This document shows positions 11,815 through 22,861 of a stretch of 64,000 nt of DNA, piece by piece (positions within the stretch are counted from its first letter, which is position 1; every line of letters starts with the position of its first letter). Made by a program: the position numbers and the translations under genes. The notes under the pieces were generated by a model. It made no database searches, had not been told where the DNA came from, and saw nothing but the letters and a program-made list of their open reading frames with translations. The DNA is from Aspidiotus rigidus (Eukaryota; Arthropoda; Insecta; Hemiptera; Diaspididae), in contig JAVHKY010000038.1 of the NCBI GenBank assembly GCA_035079385.1, positions 992,001 through 1,056,000 of the forward strand. The letters are read 5' to 3'.

Positions 11815-12417
11815 CAGGGGTTGTCTAAAAAGTAAGTTTCCCTATCCTGGAAAACAACAAGAGAGTCGACAAAAAAATCTGAAAAAATTAGAGTATTACT
11901 TTTTTGAGATTTTGGTAACACTGTAAAAATTTCATGGCGATCCAATTACACTAACGCAAGTAACAGTCAAATGAAAAATCAAAGCGATTTTACACTGCAA
12001 AAAACAGAGCGTAAAATTGAATCACAGAACAAACTTCCACATTACAGTACACATGCAATGGCAACTCCATTTTTCGTTCAACTGTTACTTGCGTTAGTGA
12101 AATCCAATCGTCATGAAATTTTTACAGTGTTACCAAAATCTCAAAAAATTAATGTCCCAATTTTTTCAGATTTTTTTGTGTTTTTTGTAGCGTAAAATCA
12201 AATCACCGCACAAACTTCAACTTTGAGGTACACACGCAATGGCAACTCCATTTTTTGTTTGACTGCATGTTACACGCGTCAGTGTAATCCGATCGCCATG
12301 AAATTTTTACAGTATTACCAAAATCTGAAAAAATTAATGCCCTAATTTTTCAAGATTTTTTGTCGACTCTTTTGTTGTTTTCTAGGATAAGGAAACTTAC
12401 TTTTGAGACGACCCTCG
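11815..12417. mobile_element. Non-autonomous mariner-type element, 603 bp, TA target duplication
   Basis: The inverted ends start CAGGGGTTGTCTAAAAAG on the left and CGAGGGTCGTCTCAAAAG on the reversed right, then both continue TAAGTTTCC(C/T)TATCC. They are flanked by TA at 11813-11814 and 12418-12419. Such ends plus TA are characteristic of Tc1/mariner elements. The arms pair over about 170 bp. The interior contains a forward unit (about 12045-12215) that also resembles the arms, so the region 11568-12417 holds four copies of one ~120-bp core: 11588 (+), 11870 (-), 12057 (+) and 12238 (+). No transposase is present; small ORFs such as 11971-12195 only translate the repeat. Confidence 0.8.
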
Positions 12418-12747
12418 TACTTCCGTACCTTGAGAAGATTAGGAATCATGGAATTAAAAAAAAAAACACTTCCAGAAGAACAAAGAGTTTGAAATTTTAT
12501 GACGTTTTATGGTCCCAATCACCAGTCTTGATCGGAACCTCCACCCCAATCCCAGAATTATGTTCGTACGCAACCCTTGGCCCTGACCTACTTCCAGGCT
12601 TAAGGGAATTTCACATTTTCGTGCATGTTTGATGTAGACTAGGCAACTTGGGAACGAATGAATTGTTGATTGGAATTCCTATCCCGATTCTTGGATCTGA
12701 GGCGCACGTCCAAATAGCAGGCGGAGTGTATAGATTTTTTTACCTTG

Positions 12748-12830
12748 CCAGAGACGCGGTTCGAACCTAGCACTTCTGGATCAGAAGTTCGTAATTAAGG
12801 CTTTGACCACTGTCAAGTAGCTATCTATGG
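12748..12830 (-). pseudogene. tRNA-like sequence (tRNA pseudogene or SINE head)
   Basis: On the minus strand an A-box-like TAGCTACTTGACAGTGGTCA is followed by the canonical B-box GGTTCGAACC. The ends CCATAGA (12830-12824) and TCTCTGG (12754-12748) pair at six of seven positions, as in an acceptor stem. ACTTC and GAAGT flank a seven-base loop (TGATCCA) like an anticodon arm, but position 33 of that loop is G instead of T. The T-stem pairs poorly and the D-loop is too long. It is therefore not a working tRNA. No A-tail or repeat body was identified to prove a SINE. Confidence 0.55.
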
Positions 12831-15711
12831 AGGATTTTTCCAAATTTGGACTCGAGCCTTATTATTTAAATTGTGTACTGGATAAAAGTTTAAGTATACG
12901 AGAAGGAGAGAGTAACGAACACAGTAAGATACGAGATCATCTATTCAGTTTAATGACCTTGACCTACTTGAAAGACTTGAAAGAAAAATTTTAGCTCCGC
13001 CATCGCCAACGAGGGATTCAAAAAATACGAAGAAAATACTCCCTCAATGAGAGCTAGAGGGAGGATTTAGAAGATATTGACGTGGCTTTCTATCTTAAGG
13101 GGCAAATAGCTTCACAGCTTAATAGGTATTTTTTTCTTTTCCATTCAAATTCCTGCGCACCCAAAATATGAAAATGAAAATGTATGCTATTTGCACGCCA
13201 CTTTCCATACTTGCATTCTCAAAAATTCAACCGAACCCAAAAAAAGAAGAGGAAGAAGAAGAAAAATTTACCCAAATTCTTTTTTAAAAATGCATGCTAT
13301 ATTTGTAGTAAATTATTAAAATCGTACTATTTGCAAGCTAGCATGCTAGTAGACACCCTGTATGAAATAAATTAATTAAAAATCGTTGAAACGTTATTCA
13401 TTGTAATTTTAAAGCCCGCTCCTTCACCTATCTTCGCCTCTTGAAGGATCATCTTATCCACGATTCGCTACATCCAGTTTATTTTAGACGTCTGCCAAAA
13501 AATTGCAACGTTCACCACTGCCAAAATATCCAAAGTCAATAGAATCATTTAGAATGAACTTGGACGAATTTAAAAAGCTAACAAAAATATTCGCACTCTC
13601 GTTCGAAATAATTTTAGAGTTCATAAACCCTATACTACCATCAATTCGACTCATTTGCAAACGACTAACGCGAATTCTCGGTCAATATTCAGATACGAGG
13701 AGCGGAATATGATCTGTCTAGTTATTTTATAATTAGAGGTGGCGACGTGCACGTTCTTCTGATTGCAAAATGATACGAGAATTTATTAGTGAAAATTACA
13801 ACAAATTACGTCGAAACGGCGAATAGCTCGTTCACGTACATACGTGAGTTTTATACCTTATCAAAATTATGAGAAACGATAAGATCGAATATCAATTTTC
13901 GGAGACATTTCTCTCAACGACAGAATGGAAGTTTTTACAAAATTTTACGCTATCCCACACAAAACGGATTCAATATACTTCTAATTATCGGTACTTGAGA
14001 CGGATTTTAATAGCGAAATTATGCCAAAAAATTACAACGCCTGAATTAGAAAAAACCAACTTTTGGTGAAAATTAAAAAAGAGTAACTCATTTGAAAGTA
14101 CAATTTAAAACGGATGATTTATTATTTTTCGCATACCTATATCCTATTAGTCTTGAATTCTGATGAATGTTATCAAGTTTTCAGCTAACGGTAAGTCCGA
14201 ATAATCAAGAGGAGCTTGATCTCGAATTAAGGATTGACATTCTCAGCGTGATCGTCAAAAAATTACAGAACTGCGCAAGTAATATTTCAACAACAAACGC
14301 AGGAAATATCATGAATGACACATAGGTCGCAGTCGTGCCTAAAATCGACGATCTATTCCAATGAAATCCTTGTTTTCCAGCTAGTTCGGCGTCAGATTTC
14401 ACAATTCTATACACGCGCGCTGACAATTACACCGAAAAATTTATTAGAAGACGCCTTTCTCGGGTGCCATACGGTCGAGAAAATGCTATCGCGGCACATA
14501 GCGGCGAATGAGAATTACAGTAAATTAAAAATCATCGTCAGGACGGGCAAAATCCACAAAGAAAGAATGATAGAAAAAACGTCATACGTTATCACAATAG
14601 TAACTACCTCCCATAGAGAATTCCAAAAAAGAGACAGAGGAGAGCTACGAGTAAATAAATTTCGAGTTTCGAGCTGACAAAAATCATTTTCATAATACAT
14701 AATTTAAACGAGGTAATAATCTGCGCGAAAATAATTATCCACCTGTTCCGAAGGTAGCCGAAAGAAACAGCGTTAATTCATAATTTGGTAATTTCCGCTC
14801 GATTTTCTCGTTCATAATAAATTATTTTGTGAATAATATTCTAGAAAAACCACAGCCATCCTCTAGTAAGATCAAGTTCAATATTGCGTCTTTGATCTCG
14901 ACTAATGCCACGAACATCGAGACGTATTTTTCAGCTGAAGGAGAAACAATGAATGGTCCAGCGAGTGTGCGATAATATTTTCCCAACCCTGCGATACCGA
15001 CGAAAAAATTTTCGAATTCATTTAAAACGGATTATACTGCGGGAGATGATTTGTACTAATACACGACAACAAGCTTTTGAAGTCGAGCTATAAAACCTAA
15101 TGTGGACTATATAATCACGACAGACTCTATAACTACTGTTGTACATCGTTATTAAATTTCTTCCCACATAAAACGAAAACGAGAAAAATAAAATGAAAAA
15201 AGATATTTATCGATTATATACGAGAACGGGTATATCTAACGCCAAAAAATTATTCGGAATTCATTTCGAGTGACTCTTTACAAAGCCATTCGAGAGGTCG
15301 ATTAGACGACATTTCAAGATCATTATCACCTACTCGTTGAAAAATTCTCATAATACGTTCGCGCTGACTACCTATAGGGTGAAATCAATGTGGAGGAGAC
15401 GATTTCGTAAAATCATATAAATATTCTATGGGCAAATTACGAACAAAAAAACCAACACTGCGGTACAAACAAATTCATCTACTTATTTATTGTATTATCA
15501 AAAAAACTCGTATAGCTAGGTCAAATATTCTTCATCCACAAGTTCAGCTTTCGTGGCATGTACTATAAGGTAGAAGACAATTAGTCATGAGGCCCTTGTA
15601 ACCTCCCACAGGTTCTTAAATCCGGTCACTGCTACTTGATCCAGGTCTTGGCCCGGGTTGCGGTGCTAATCTTGTCCCGAAAAAGTGCGCCTCTCCGTCT
15701 TAGTATAGGCA
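12831..15711. other. No gene recognised
   Basis: 12954-12966 carries another TGACCTTGACCTA copy of the dispersed repeat. 13225-13265 is purine-rich (AAAAGAAGAGGAAGAAG). The remainder looks single-copy and AT-rich. The longest ORF (14315-14677, 120 codons) is opposed by ORFs on the other strand and has no recognisable domain. Confidence 0.4.
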
Positions 15712-16700
15712 ATTTAGACAGACACAGCGACGAAAAAAACATTTTGAGGTAACAAGTGGGACTGTGTTGGAAAATGTAGTATTCGGTGTCAGAAATACGC
15801 CCTCAAAAGTCCCGCCCCCCACATTTATGGAAAATTTTTTGTGGCATGTTCAAGCCCCCAAATTTCACTTTTTTGCTTCCAACTCAAAAAGTTGAAGCTT
15901 TAGAGAAAAAAGTTTCAAACAAAAAAGATTCCTCGTAAAATTTACTATGAAATGCATGTATTGCATATGAACGTACCTCTAATCGTTAGCCTACAATGAT
16001 CCTTAGATGTTGGAGAGTTTTGAAAAATTTTTGAAAATCGAGATATTTTTGGCAAATATCTTGAAAATGGCGAGTGATGGAAAAAAAAGTTTGAAACAGA
16101 AGAGATTCCTCGTACAATTTTCTACAAAATTAATGTGTTAGGTCCAACCGTTAGCCTAGAAATATTGTTCAATTGTGACAACTTGAAGATATTTTAGAAA
16201 ATGGTGAAATTTCAGGCAAATATCTCGAAAAGGGCAAATGGTGGAGAAAAATGTTTCAAAGAAAAAAAAAAGGTTTGCGATAAAACAGTGACTATTTGTC
16301 GAACTAAAAACCATGATAAGCTACATTTTTTCATCACTCGCCATTTTCGAAATATTTGCCAAAAAATCTCGATTTTCAAAAATTTTTCAAAACTCTCCAA
16401 CTTCCGAGCACCATTGTAGGCTAAAGATTAGACGTACATTCATATGTAATACATGCATTTTGTAGTAAATTTTAAGAGGAATCGTTTTTGCTTGAAACTT
16501 TTTTCTCTAAAGCTTCAACATTTTGAGTTATAAGCAAAAAAGTGAAATTTGGGGGCTTGAACGTGCCACAAAAAATTTTCCATAGGATTTGGGGGGGCGG
16601 GATTTTTGAGGGCTTATTTCTGATACCGAATACTACATTTTTCAACATAGTCTCGCTTGTTACCTCAAAATGTTCTTTTAAATGTCTAACTTGCCTATAC
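15712..16700 (+). mobile_element. Long-TIR non-autonomous element, copy 1 (989 bp)
   Basis: The termini are GTATAGGCAATTTAGACAG on the left and GTATAGGCAAGTTAGACA on the reversed right. Inverted arms of about 370 bp (15712-16080 against 16330-16700) include CATTTTGAGGTAACAAG, AGTATTCGGTGTCAGAAATA and AAAAAGTTGAAGCTTTAGAG. TA precedes the left end and CA follows the right, where copy 2 (48381-49400) has TA on both sides, so a TA target duplication is likely. The ~250-bp core (16085-16330) is unique and gives the element a direction. No transposase ORF exists. Short ORFs such as 16542-16757 are translations of the arm. The TIR sequence is not one I recognise from a named family. Confidence 0.9.
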
Positions 16701-16813
16701 CATCTCCAGCTGATTGAAGTTCTGTATTTTTGGCGTAAAATGGCGTCCACAACGTAAAGAAAAAGAATGTAATGCAGTCACCAGCTGCAGACTCAATCCC
16801 ATACGAGGTAGAG
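16701..16813 (+). mobile_element. Partial copy of the small MITE found at 40178-40341
   Basis: CCAGCTGATTGAAGTTCTG, then TTTTTGGCGTAAAATGGCGTC and AATGCAGTCACCAGCTGCAG, parallel in order the sequence at about 40221-40320. It starts exactly at the right end of the 989-bp element, which suggests the larger element inserted into this MITE. The expected left half before 15712 is not recognisable. Confidence 0.55.
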
Positions 16814-17594
16814 TTTTAGTTCTCTTCCTGTACAGATCATCCGAAAAAGATATTCAAAATTCAGCAAAGTTCCAAACTAATCCAGAACTGCAATGATTTT
16901 CAATTTGATTGTTGACTAAAAAAATTCAAAATATTACCTCAGACAATGAGTCTGTAGCCGCTGAGCAAGGTATTTCAATATATTCAACTCTCTCAGGGAA
17001 ATGAAGCTGGTCTTCTGAAGAGGGCGCAGTTGCTCTCATTGTCTTTTATTTCATGAACTACTTGTCTTCTACTTGTGGCCGGTATTTATATGATTTCTCC
17101 CTCATTTCATTTTTTGATTTTTTCGGCTTTCCAGACGAAATTTCTCAAATTATCTATGCTCGAAAATAACTCCCGACCAGGAATTGCCTTCAGTACACTG
17201 AGAAAATAAGGTAAAAGATTTTCTGACGAAAACAAGGACTAAGGTAAAAAATAGGACCGCAGTATCGAAGCTCTGCGAAGAATCAATACGTTAAAATTGT
17301 GTTATCCGAGGCGAAAATTTCAGCTTCTGCTTCTGGCTTAAACTTATAACCTTGAAAAATTGGCTTTCCGCTTCTGGAAAATACAGCTCGCTTTCGACTC
17401 GATTCAGCTACCTTAATTAAAGGCTGATCAACCTTGAAAGAAACGCGAATCCAGATGAAACAATCAGGAGAATTGGGGCTTTGTCACACTTGTGGAAGAT
17501 ACCTATTCTCCAGTTTGTGTACATCTCCATTGAATGATTGCACCACAGGTTTCTATACTGAACGGTTGAACAGCTGAAGTGAACCGAAGCCAAT

Positions 17595-17919
17595 GGACCG
17601 AGTTTTTCGTGATAGCAAAATATCGATACTTCCAATCGAAATTCTACTCCCATAAGAAATACACTGGGAGCGAAGATCAGTATGAAATTAAACAAATATT
17701 AAAAAGGATTGAGGGAAAAAAAGTTAATTTTTATAATGTGTGAGGTAATCAGCTTCTAAAATTGGAATTTTAACCCCTCAATTTTAATTAATACCATATG
17801 ATCGGTTTTCTTCCCTTGTTTTCTTATGAGGAACAAACTTGCGATTGGAAGTATTTTGAGTACTTCTGCTACTGTAATCGATAGGTACGAGTATTTTGTT
17901 ATCACGAAAAACTCGGTCT
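17595..17919. repeat. Imperfect inverted repeat (fold-back), ~325 bp
   Basis: ACCGAGTTTTTCGTGATAGC followed by AAAATA at 17597-17622 is matched on the other strand at 17892-17919 with one mismatch (ATAAC). Pairing resumes after an insertion in the right arm: ACTTCCAATCGAAATT and CCCATAAGAAA on the left against the reverse complement of about 17820-17850. The termini and family are undefined. Confidence 0.6.
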
Positions 17920-18610
17920 ATCTTCCTCACCTTCGTTGATTCTTTGGCAAAGCCAGTCTGGACTAAAGAGTGGAGCAGTTGAACTTGAAATTTGAACACT
18001 GAAGCGAAACCATTTTTCTCGGGAAAGCGAAAGAAAAACTGAAAAAATTTGGCTTTTAAAGGTTTAAATAAAGCGAGCTTTCAACTTCTCTCTCAGTAAA
18101 AATTCATCTGAATTCGGCTTATGACTTTTAGCTGGCTGCAATACTCTGCAAAATACCACACGACGATTTTAAGACGAGAAATGGGAAAGGACGGATGATG
18201 GTAAAATTATTATTTGACAAGAGGGTGGAATTTCTGGATTTATACCCTCGTAAGTGGAGCTTCTCCGGTCTATATCAAAAATCTCTACCTATTTTGTTCT
18301 CTGAGGGCCGCGATAGAAGGACGAAATAATTTTAGGATTCTCTTTCTCTAGCATTCGAAATTTCTACTCTAGTAAATAAGAAACGTTGAATCGCTATTTC
18401 TGAGTCAATTTCCAATTCCGTGTAGATTTCTTGACCACGAACAAATATTTTTCATCCGCATATGAACAACTTGTGGTAGGTAAGTTATTATTCATCAATA
18501 TATCTATCTTCATACCTTTAACCAACCATTCCCTGTTCAGATAACGATGAACTACAATTTGTAAGAGAACCCTGTTTCCAACAAGATTCCTTTATTGACA
18601 TGAAAATCCC

Positions 18611-18898
18611 GGTGAACGGTAAAAGGGTACCAAAAAACTTTGGCCACTATTTTTGCCCTTTAATAAACTCAAAGTTTCCTCTGATACATCGTGCAGTTGT
18701 CCCTTAACTTTGGAAATATTTTTGGCCAATCACATTTGACGGAATCTGGTCGTAAGGATGAAGTAAATATTTGCAAAGTCAAAATGTTCCAAGTTTCTAA
18801 TTTCGTCTCAGGGTGGGTGTGGCCTTGACTTACTTTAGGGGCTTGGAAAAATGTCGAGATTTGCGCCCTTAAAACCTGGTGCACCTTTTTACCGTACA
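18611..18898. mobile_element. Candidate MITE, 288 bp
   Basis: The left end GTGAACGGTAAAAGGGTACC at 18611-18630 is mirrored by the reversed right end GTGTACGGTAAAAAGGTGCA at about 18898-18879. The interior is AT-rich and includes a diverged copy of the dispersed repeat (GGCCTTGACTTACTTTAGGG at 18821-18840). No target duplication was seen. Confidence 0.45.
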
Positions 18899-21404
18899 CT
18901 ACGACTTAGCATAAGCCTCCATTCGCAGATAAGGAGCGCTATTCGTGATATCTGGAATGCATCAAAAGATGAATATGGTGTTTCTGACATGACGAGAAGT
19001 CATAACTCCACTACATACAGAAAAATATAGAAAATAGAAGATTTAGCTCTCACATCTATTACCGCTAGAGGGCAAACTCTTCGCCAGAAGTCGTGAATAA
19101 GCATACGAGCTAGATTAAGACCCCGGAGTCTTTGTCCTTACTTAAGTACAGGCTTAGGCTTCAACTCAGTTCGTGTAGATCATTAATACTTATTCTAGAC
19201 CAAAAGTTATAGTCTACCTGGCGTCATACGGTGGGCAATTCCTGACGTCATCAAAGAGATCTGCGCCACAGAAATGTACTTCATCTGCAAATAGCGAGGC
19301 TATATCTTTGGGCTCAGGATCTGTGAACAATTTATGTAGTCTTGACGTAGAGGTTTAAGAAAATTTCGAATCTTTAGCCGTATGGGCTAAATTTTCCTAA
19401 CTGAGCCTCGATCGCAGAGGCGAGGCCAAGAAGACTCGGGTAAGAGAGGGCCGGGTTAAATTAGCGTTAAGTTCGGCCAGGAGCAGAAACTTCAGACCAA
19501 GACGGAGGAAAGGATGGGGCGATATTTATGACGTATCTAAAACACGAAATTCTTGCCAATATCCTTTTAAAATGGATAAACTCGTTTATAGGTGTTGCAC
19601 TTATGAGTTGTTTCACTCATGACCGTTGACCCATTTATGTCGACTCTCGTGAACTCAAACCGAAAAGTCTCCGATAACAGAAATCGTTCTCTGCTGAGAC
19701 TTTATACTTCTGCTTGCATCATATTGAGAAAGAGCACCACAATGACAATCATGTACGCTATTTTGCAACTTATTAAGTACGATTTTGTAACGCCGTCGAA
19801 TATGTATACCGAATTCGACATCTCTATTTGTCTGTCTACCGTCCTCTTCTCGCTCTTACGATGTTTTCGTTTTTGTTCACTTTCAAAAGTACGTCTTTCT
19901 TCCATCCACCTGTTACAACATCAGCGTGCCATGATTTAGTACCATTTTCACATTCAGCCCTCAAGGAACCTGAATTAGTTAACTATATCTTTTCTCCTAG
20001 TAAAAATGCTCCTCTCGAGGCGAACGCTTCTTTCTACTTTCGTTCTTTCAATTTTATATTCAGTACGATATACGACCAGATTGACGAGCATTCATCGTAA
20101 TCATTTTATAATTATTATAGTCACGTACCGAAATAATTTACTGCGAAACTTAAAACAAAATATTATGCTGCAACAACGTACCTGGTATACGCATTTTGTA
20201 ATCGAATATTATTTCCTGAATCGTCTTCACGAGTTTCATGAACTCCATGTCGAACGAACTCTTATAAAGGGCTGCCCCGATAGTCAATTCGCTTTGGCGC
20301 ACGTCTACCGCGGGTAGTTCGGAAAATAATACATTTTAGGGTTGTATCTATATACGTGTAGGTATACATCCCGGCGAATTATTTCGCATCCTGAGGTCGT
20401 GTTGCACGCACACGCTTCAGACGAGGGATCTTTCACCTACCTCGCGAGAGCTCCTTTTTGCACAAAAAATGTATGAATAATTAGGTGAGGTAGACAATTC
20501 TCTGGTCTAGACAACATCTATTATCCCATTATAATGAGTTTATTCGTTTATTATTTCATTTGATACACGACAGATGTTCGAAATTTTAGTTTATAATAAT
20601 TTCGATACCTGCAGCTTCAAACGAATTAAAAAACGATTGCACCGCAGGTAGTTATTTTAAGGAAGTACGTAATAAAAAGAGTCGAAGGGATTATATAATA
20701 ACAGATCGTGTGTCGCCGATGATTAAAAGTGGAGAAGATTTTGCGTGTCACCCCTTTTCGAAAGTACTTTTATTTTCATGTCGCACGTGTGCGCGCATCA
20801 TTTATCATAATACCTATAGTTGCACAAACCTTATACTACGATGCTGTTGTTGTACTCGTATGGCGACCGACTATGCAATATAGAACGGCAGACTTTTGAA
20901 AAATTCGGTCGCACAGAATAGCCTACAAACCAGTTCAACGTTTACAAGTGAGAGTAGCTAAAATTCTCTAAACGTTTAATGTTGTCATCTCTATTGTTAA
21001 GAGAGGACAATATTTCTAATCTGTGGAACCGAGCAGAGTATTTAGCTCGAAATTCCTCTGTCATGTTTACGTACAGGGCGAAACTCGTAACGATACGTGC
21101 GTAGTTCCTAAACTGGAGAGAACTCGTGTGTTCCAAAGCTTGAAACAGACAAAGAGAGGTCCTCTGCGCCATCTCTCAAATTGATTCGAAAACGTAGCAG
21201 TTAATCAAAAGTAAAATAGAGCATTATCGAATTTGGTATTATTCAACCAGTTCATCGACAAAACAATGAGCCGTTTGGTTTGCCACCCGAAGTTATACAT
21301 TTTTTGGGCTTTTTACACGGTGGTCCGGGACATACGCGTGACACTTATTGTTGTACCTATAGCTCAAAGATGAATATTTTTAAAGTTGCCCGAAGTGAAG
21401 CTTA
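18899..21404. other. No gene recognised
   Basis: No tandem or inverted repeats were found. The ORFs reach 106 codons (19619-19939) without a recognisable domain and with competing ORFs on the opposite strand. Composition is AT-rich with CpG-containing patches near 20240-20470. Confidence 0.4.
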
Positions 21405-21797
21405 AAGCTACTCTTCGATTCAATTGTAACGTTGCCAAACATTTGAGTACTATTATTGAAAAGTCCTAAATCACTGAGAATAGTTGATATAAGTTGTTCT
21501 TGAGACTAGATGGTAACAGAAGGGACAATAAACTTCACCCTATGATTTTGCAATCATCTGGAAATTAGCTACTGATTACACTTCATAAGACATTATAAGA
21601 CTTAATTGCACCGTTTCCAGATATGTGAGTGCTATTGATTAAGAGTCGCAGTTGATAAATTACTCTCAAGGGCTTCTTGTCAATAACTGAAAATATTCAA
21701 GACTGAAATTAAGGCTTGGTAGGAGACAATAAACTCCACCCTAGACAGTTTGGGATTGAATTTGCATTCATCTTAAATTAACCGTGGACTCATTTTA

Positions 21798-22861
21798 ACG
21801 CGTCGGTATTTACTGCCATACTCGGAGTAAGAGTGATGCCGCAAAACTTGAAAATATTTGCGTACTTCATGGACTAGTAAAGTTTTTCATTTTCAATTCT
21901 TGGACTTTGAAATATTTTCATTTTTTTTTTTTTTTTCTAAAGACTTAATGCCATAATAAAACGGCTACACTCATTGAGCTAGAGTTGTAAATATGAGTAC
22001 TATGTTTAATTAGCTACAGAATTCTTTCTAATTTATTGGTACCAATGTGGTTCACTAGGTCAGTTCGCTCTTCGGTTCTGCGATCGGCGAACTTCCTCCC
22101 GCCAGTGTACTTTCGGCATTCAGTGAGAAGATGATGGATTGTAACGATTTTTCCCGGGTATTTTACGCATATTGGAGGATTCGTACTTCTTGGACTTGTA
22201 AAATTTTTCATTTTTGATTGTCTCCCACAGTTGAAAATATTACAAAGTCCGACAATCGAAAATGAAAAATTTTACGTGTCCAAGAAGTATGAAAATATTT
22301 CAAAGGAAAATAATTCCAAGTCCAACAGTTGAAAACATTTCCAAGTCCAAGAATCCTCTTCGTTCACGTGACGTCACTAACTGCTAACATCGAGCAAATT
22401 TGATCGATAGTGCGCGATATTCTGCGATAGTATCATGCGATGGTGCTTAGAACATTATCGACTCCCATAAGAATACACAGGGAACATTTCGATCATGTGT
22501 TAGCATTTCAAAATGAGAAATAAATAAGGAATTCAACGTTGATAATCAAGATCTGGAAGATATCAAGTATTTGAGAATGTATTTTTCGTTTCTCACTTTA
22601 TTCTTCTATTCAAGTATGAGCAGATGATCGAATTCAATTTTTCTTCTTATGGAAAAGTCCGTGTAAAAAAAGTTTGTTTACTTTCCCTAAGCACCATCGA
22701 TCACAAATCTCGAAATTATTTTGAATACAACGATGCTGTGACGTAGGCGTGAACACAGAGGATTGAAAATGAAAAACTTCACAAGTCCGAGAAGTACGAA
22801 AATATTTCAAAATCCCGCGGCATCACTCTTACTCCGAGCATGGCAGTAAATACCAACGGGT
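21798..22861. mobile_element. Fold-back (Mutator-like) element, 1,064 bp, with perfect 9-bp target duplication
   Basis: The ends are ACGCGTCGGTATTTACTGCC on the left and ACCCGTTGGTATTTACTGCC on the reversed right. They continue for about 105 bp through CTCGGAGTAAGAGTGATGCC to a TTTTTCATTTTCAAT block. CTCATTTTA flanks both sides (21789-21797 and 22862-22870), and the satellite host sequence explains both flanks. A 9-bp duplication with long TIRs fits Mutator-like or fold-back elements. The interior holds further inverted copies of the subterminal sequence (about 22187-22225 against 22251-22293), a minus-strand LINE scrap and a repeat shared with 40664-40870. It carries no transposase, so it is non-autonomous. 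Confidence 0.85.
22014..22211 (-). pseudogene. LINE C-terminal fragment captured inside the fold-back element
   Basis: The minus-strand ORF contains PPICVKYPGKIVTIHHLLTE followed by CRKYTGGRKF. This matches the C-terminal CxxC...H...C knuckle with the LL-EC--Y---R ending of many arthropod LINEs. The second Cys of the CxxC is Tyr. Only about 60 codons remain, with no RT attached. It is flanked on both sides by inverted copies of the fold-back subterminal sequence. Confidence 0.55.

Noticed and set aside
11971..12195. 74-codon ORF in the mariner-type element as a transposase remnant
   Set aside because: The same peptide appears from several repeat units, and no helix-turn-helix or DD(E/D) motif is visible.
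12748..12830. Functional tRNA gene
   Set aside because: Position 33 of the anticodon loop is G, the T-stem pairs poorly and the D-loop is too long.
16542..16757. ORFs inside the long-TIR element (also 48318-48557)
   Set aside because: They occur in the inverted arms in corresponding form at both copies and translate repeat sequence; no transposase motif is present.
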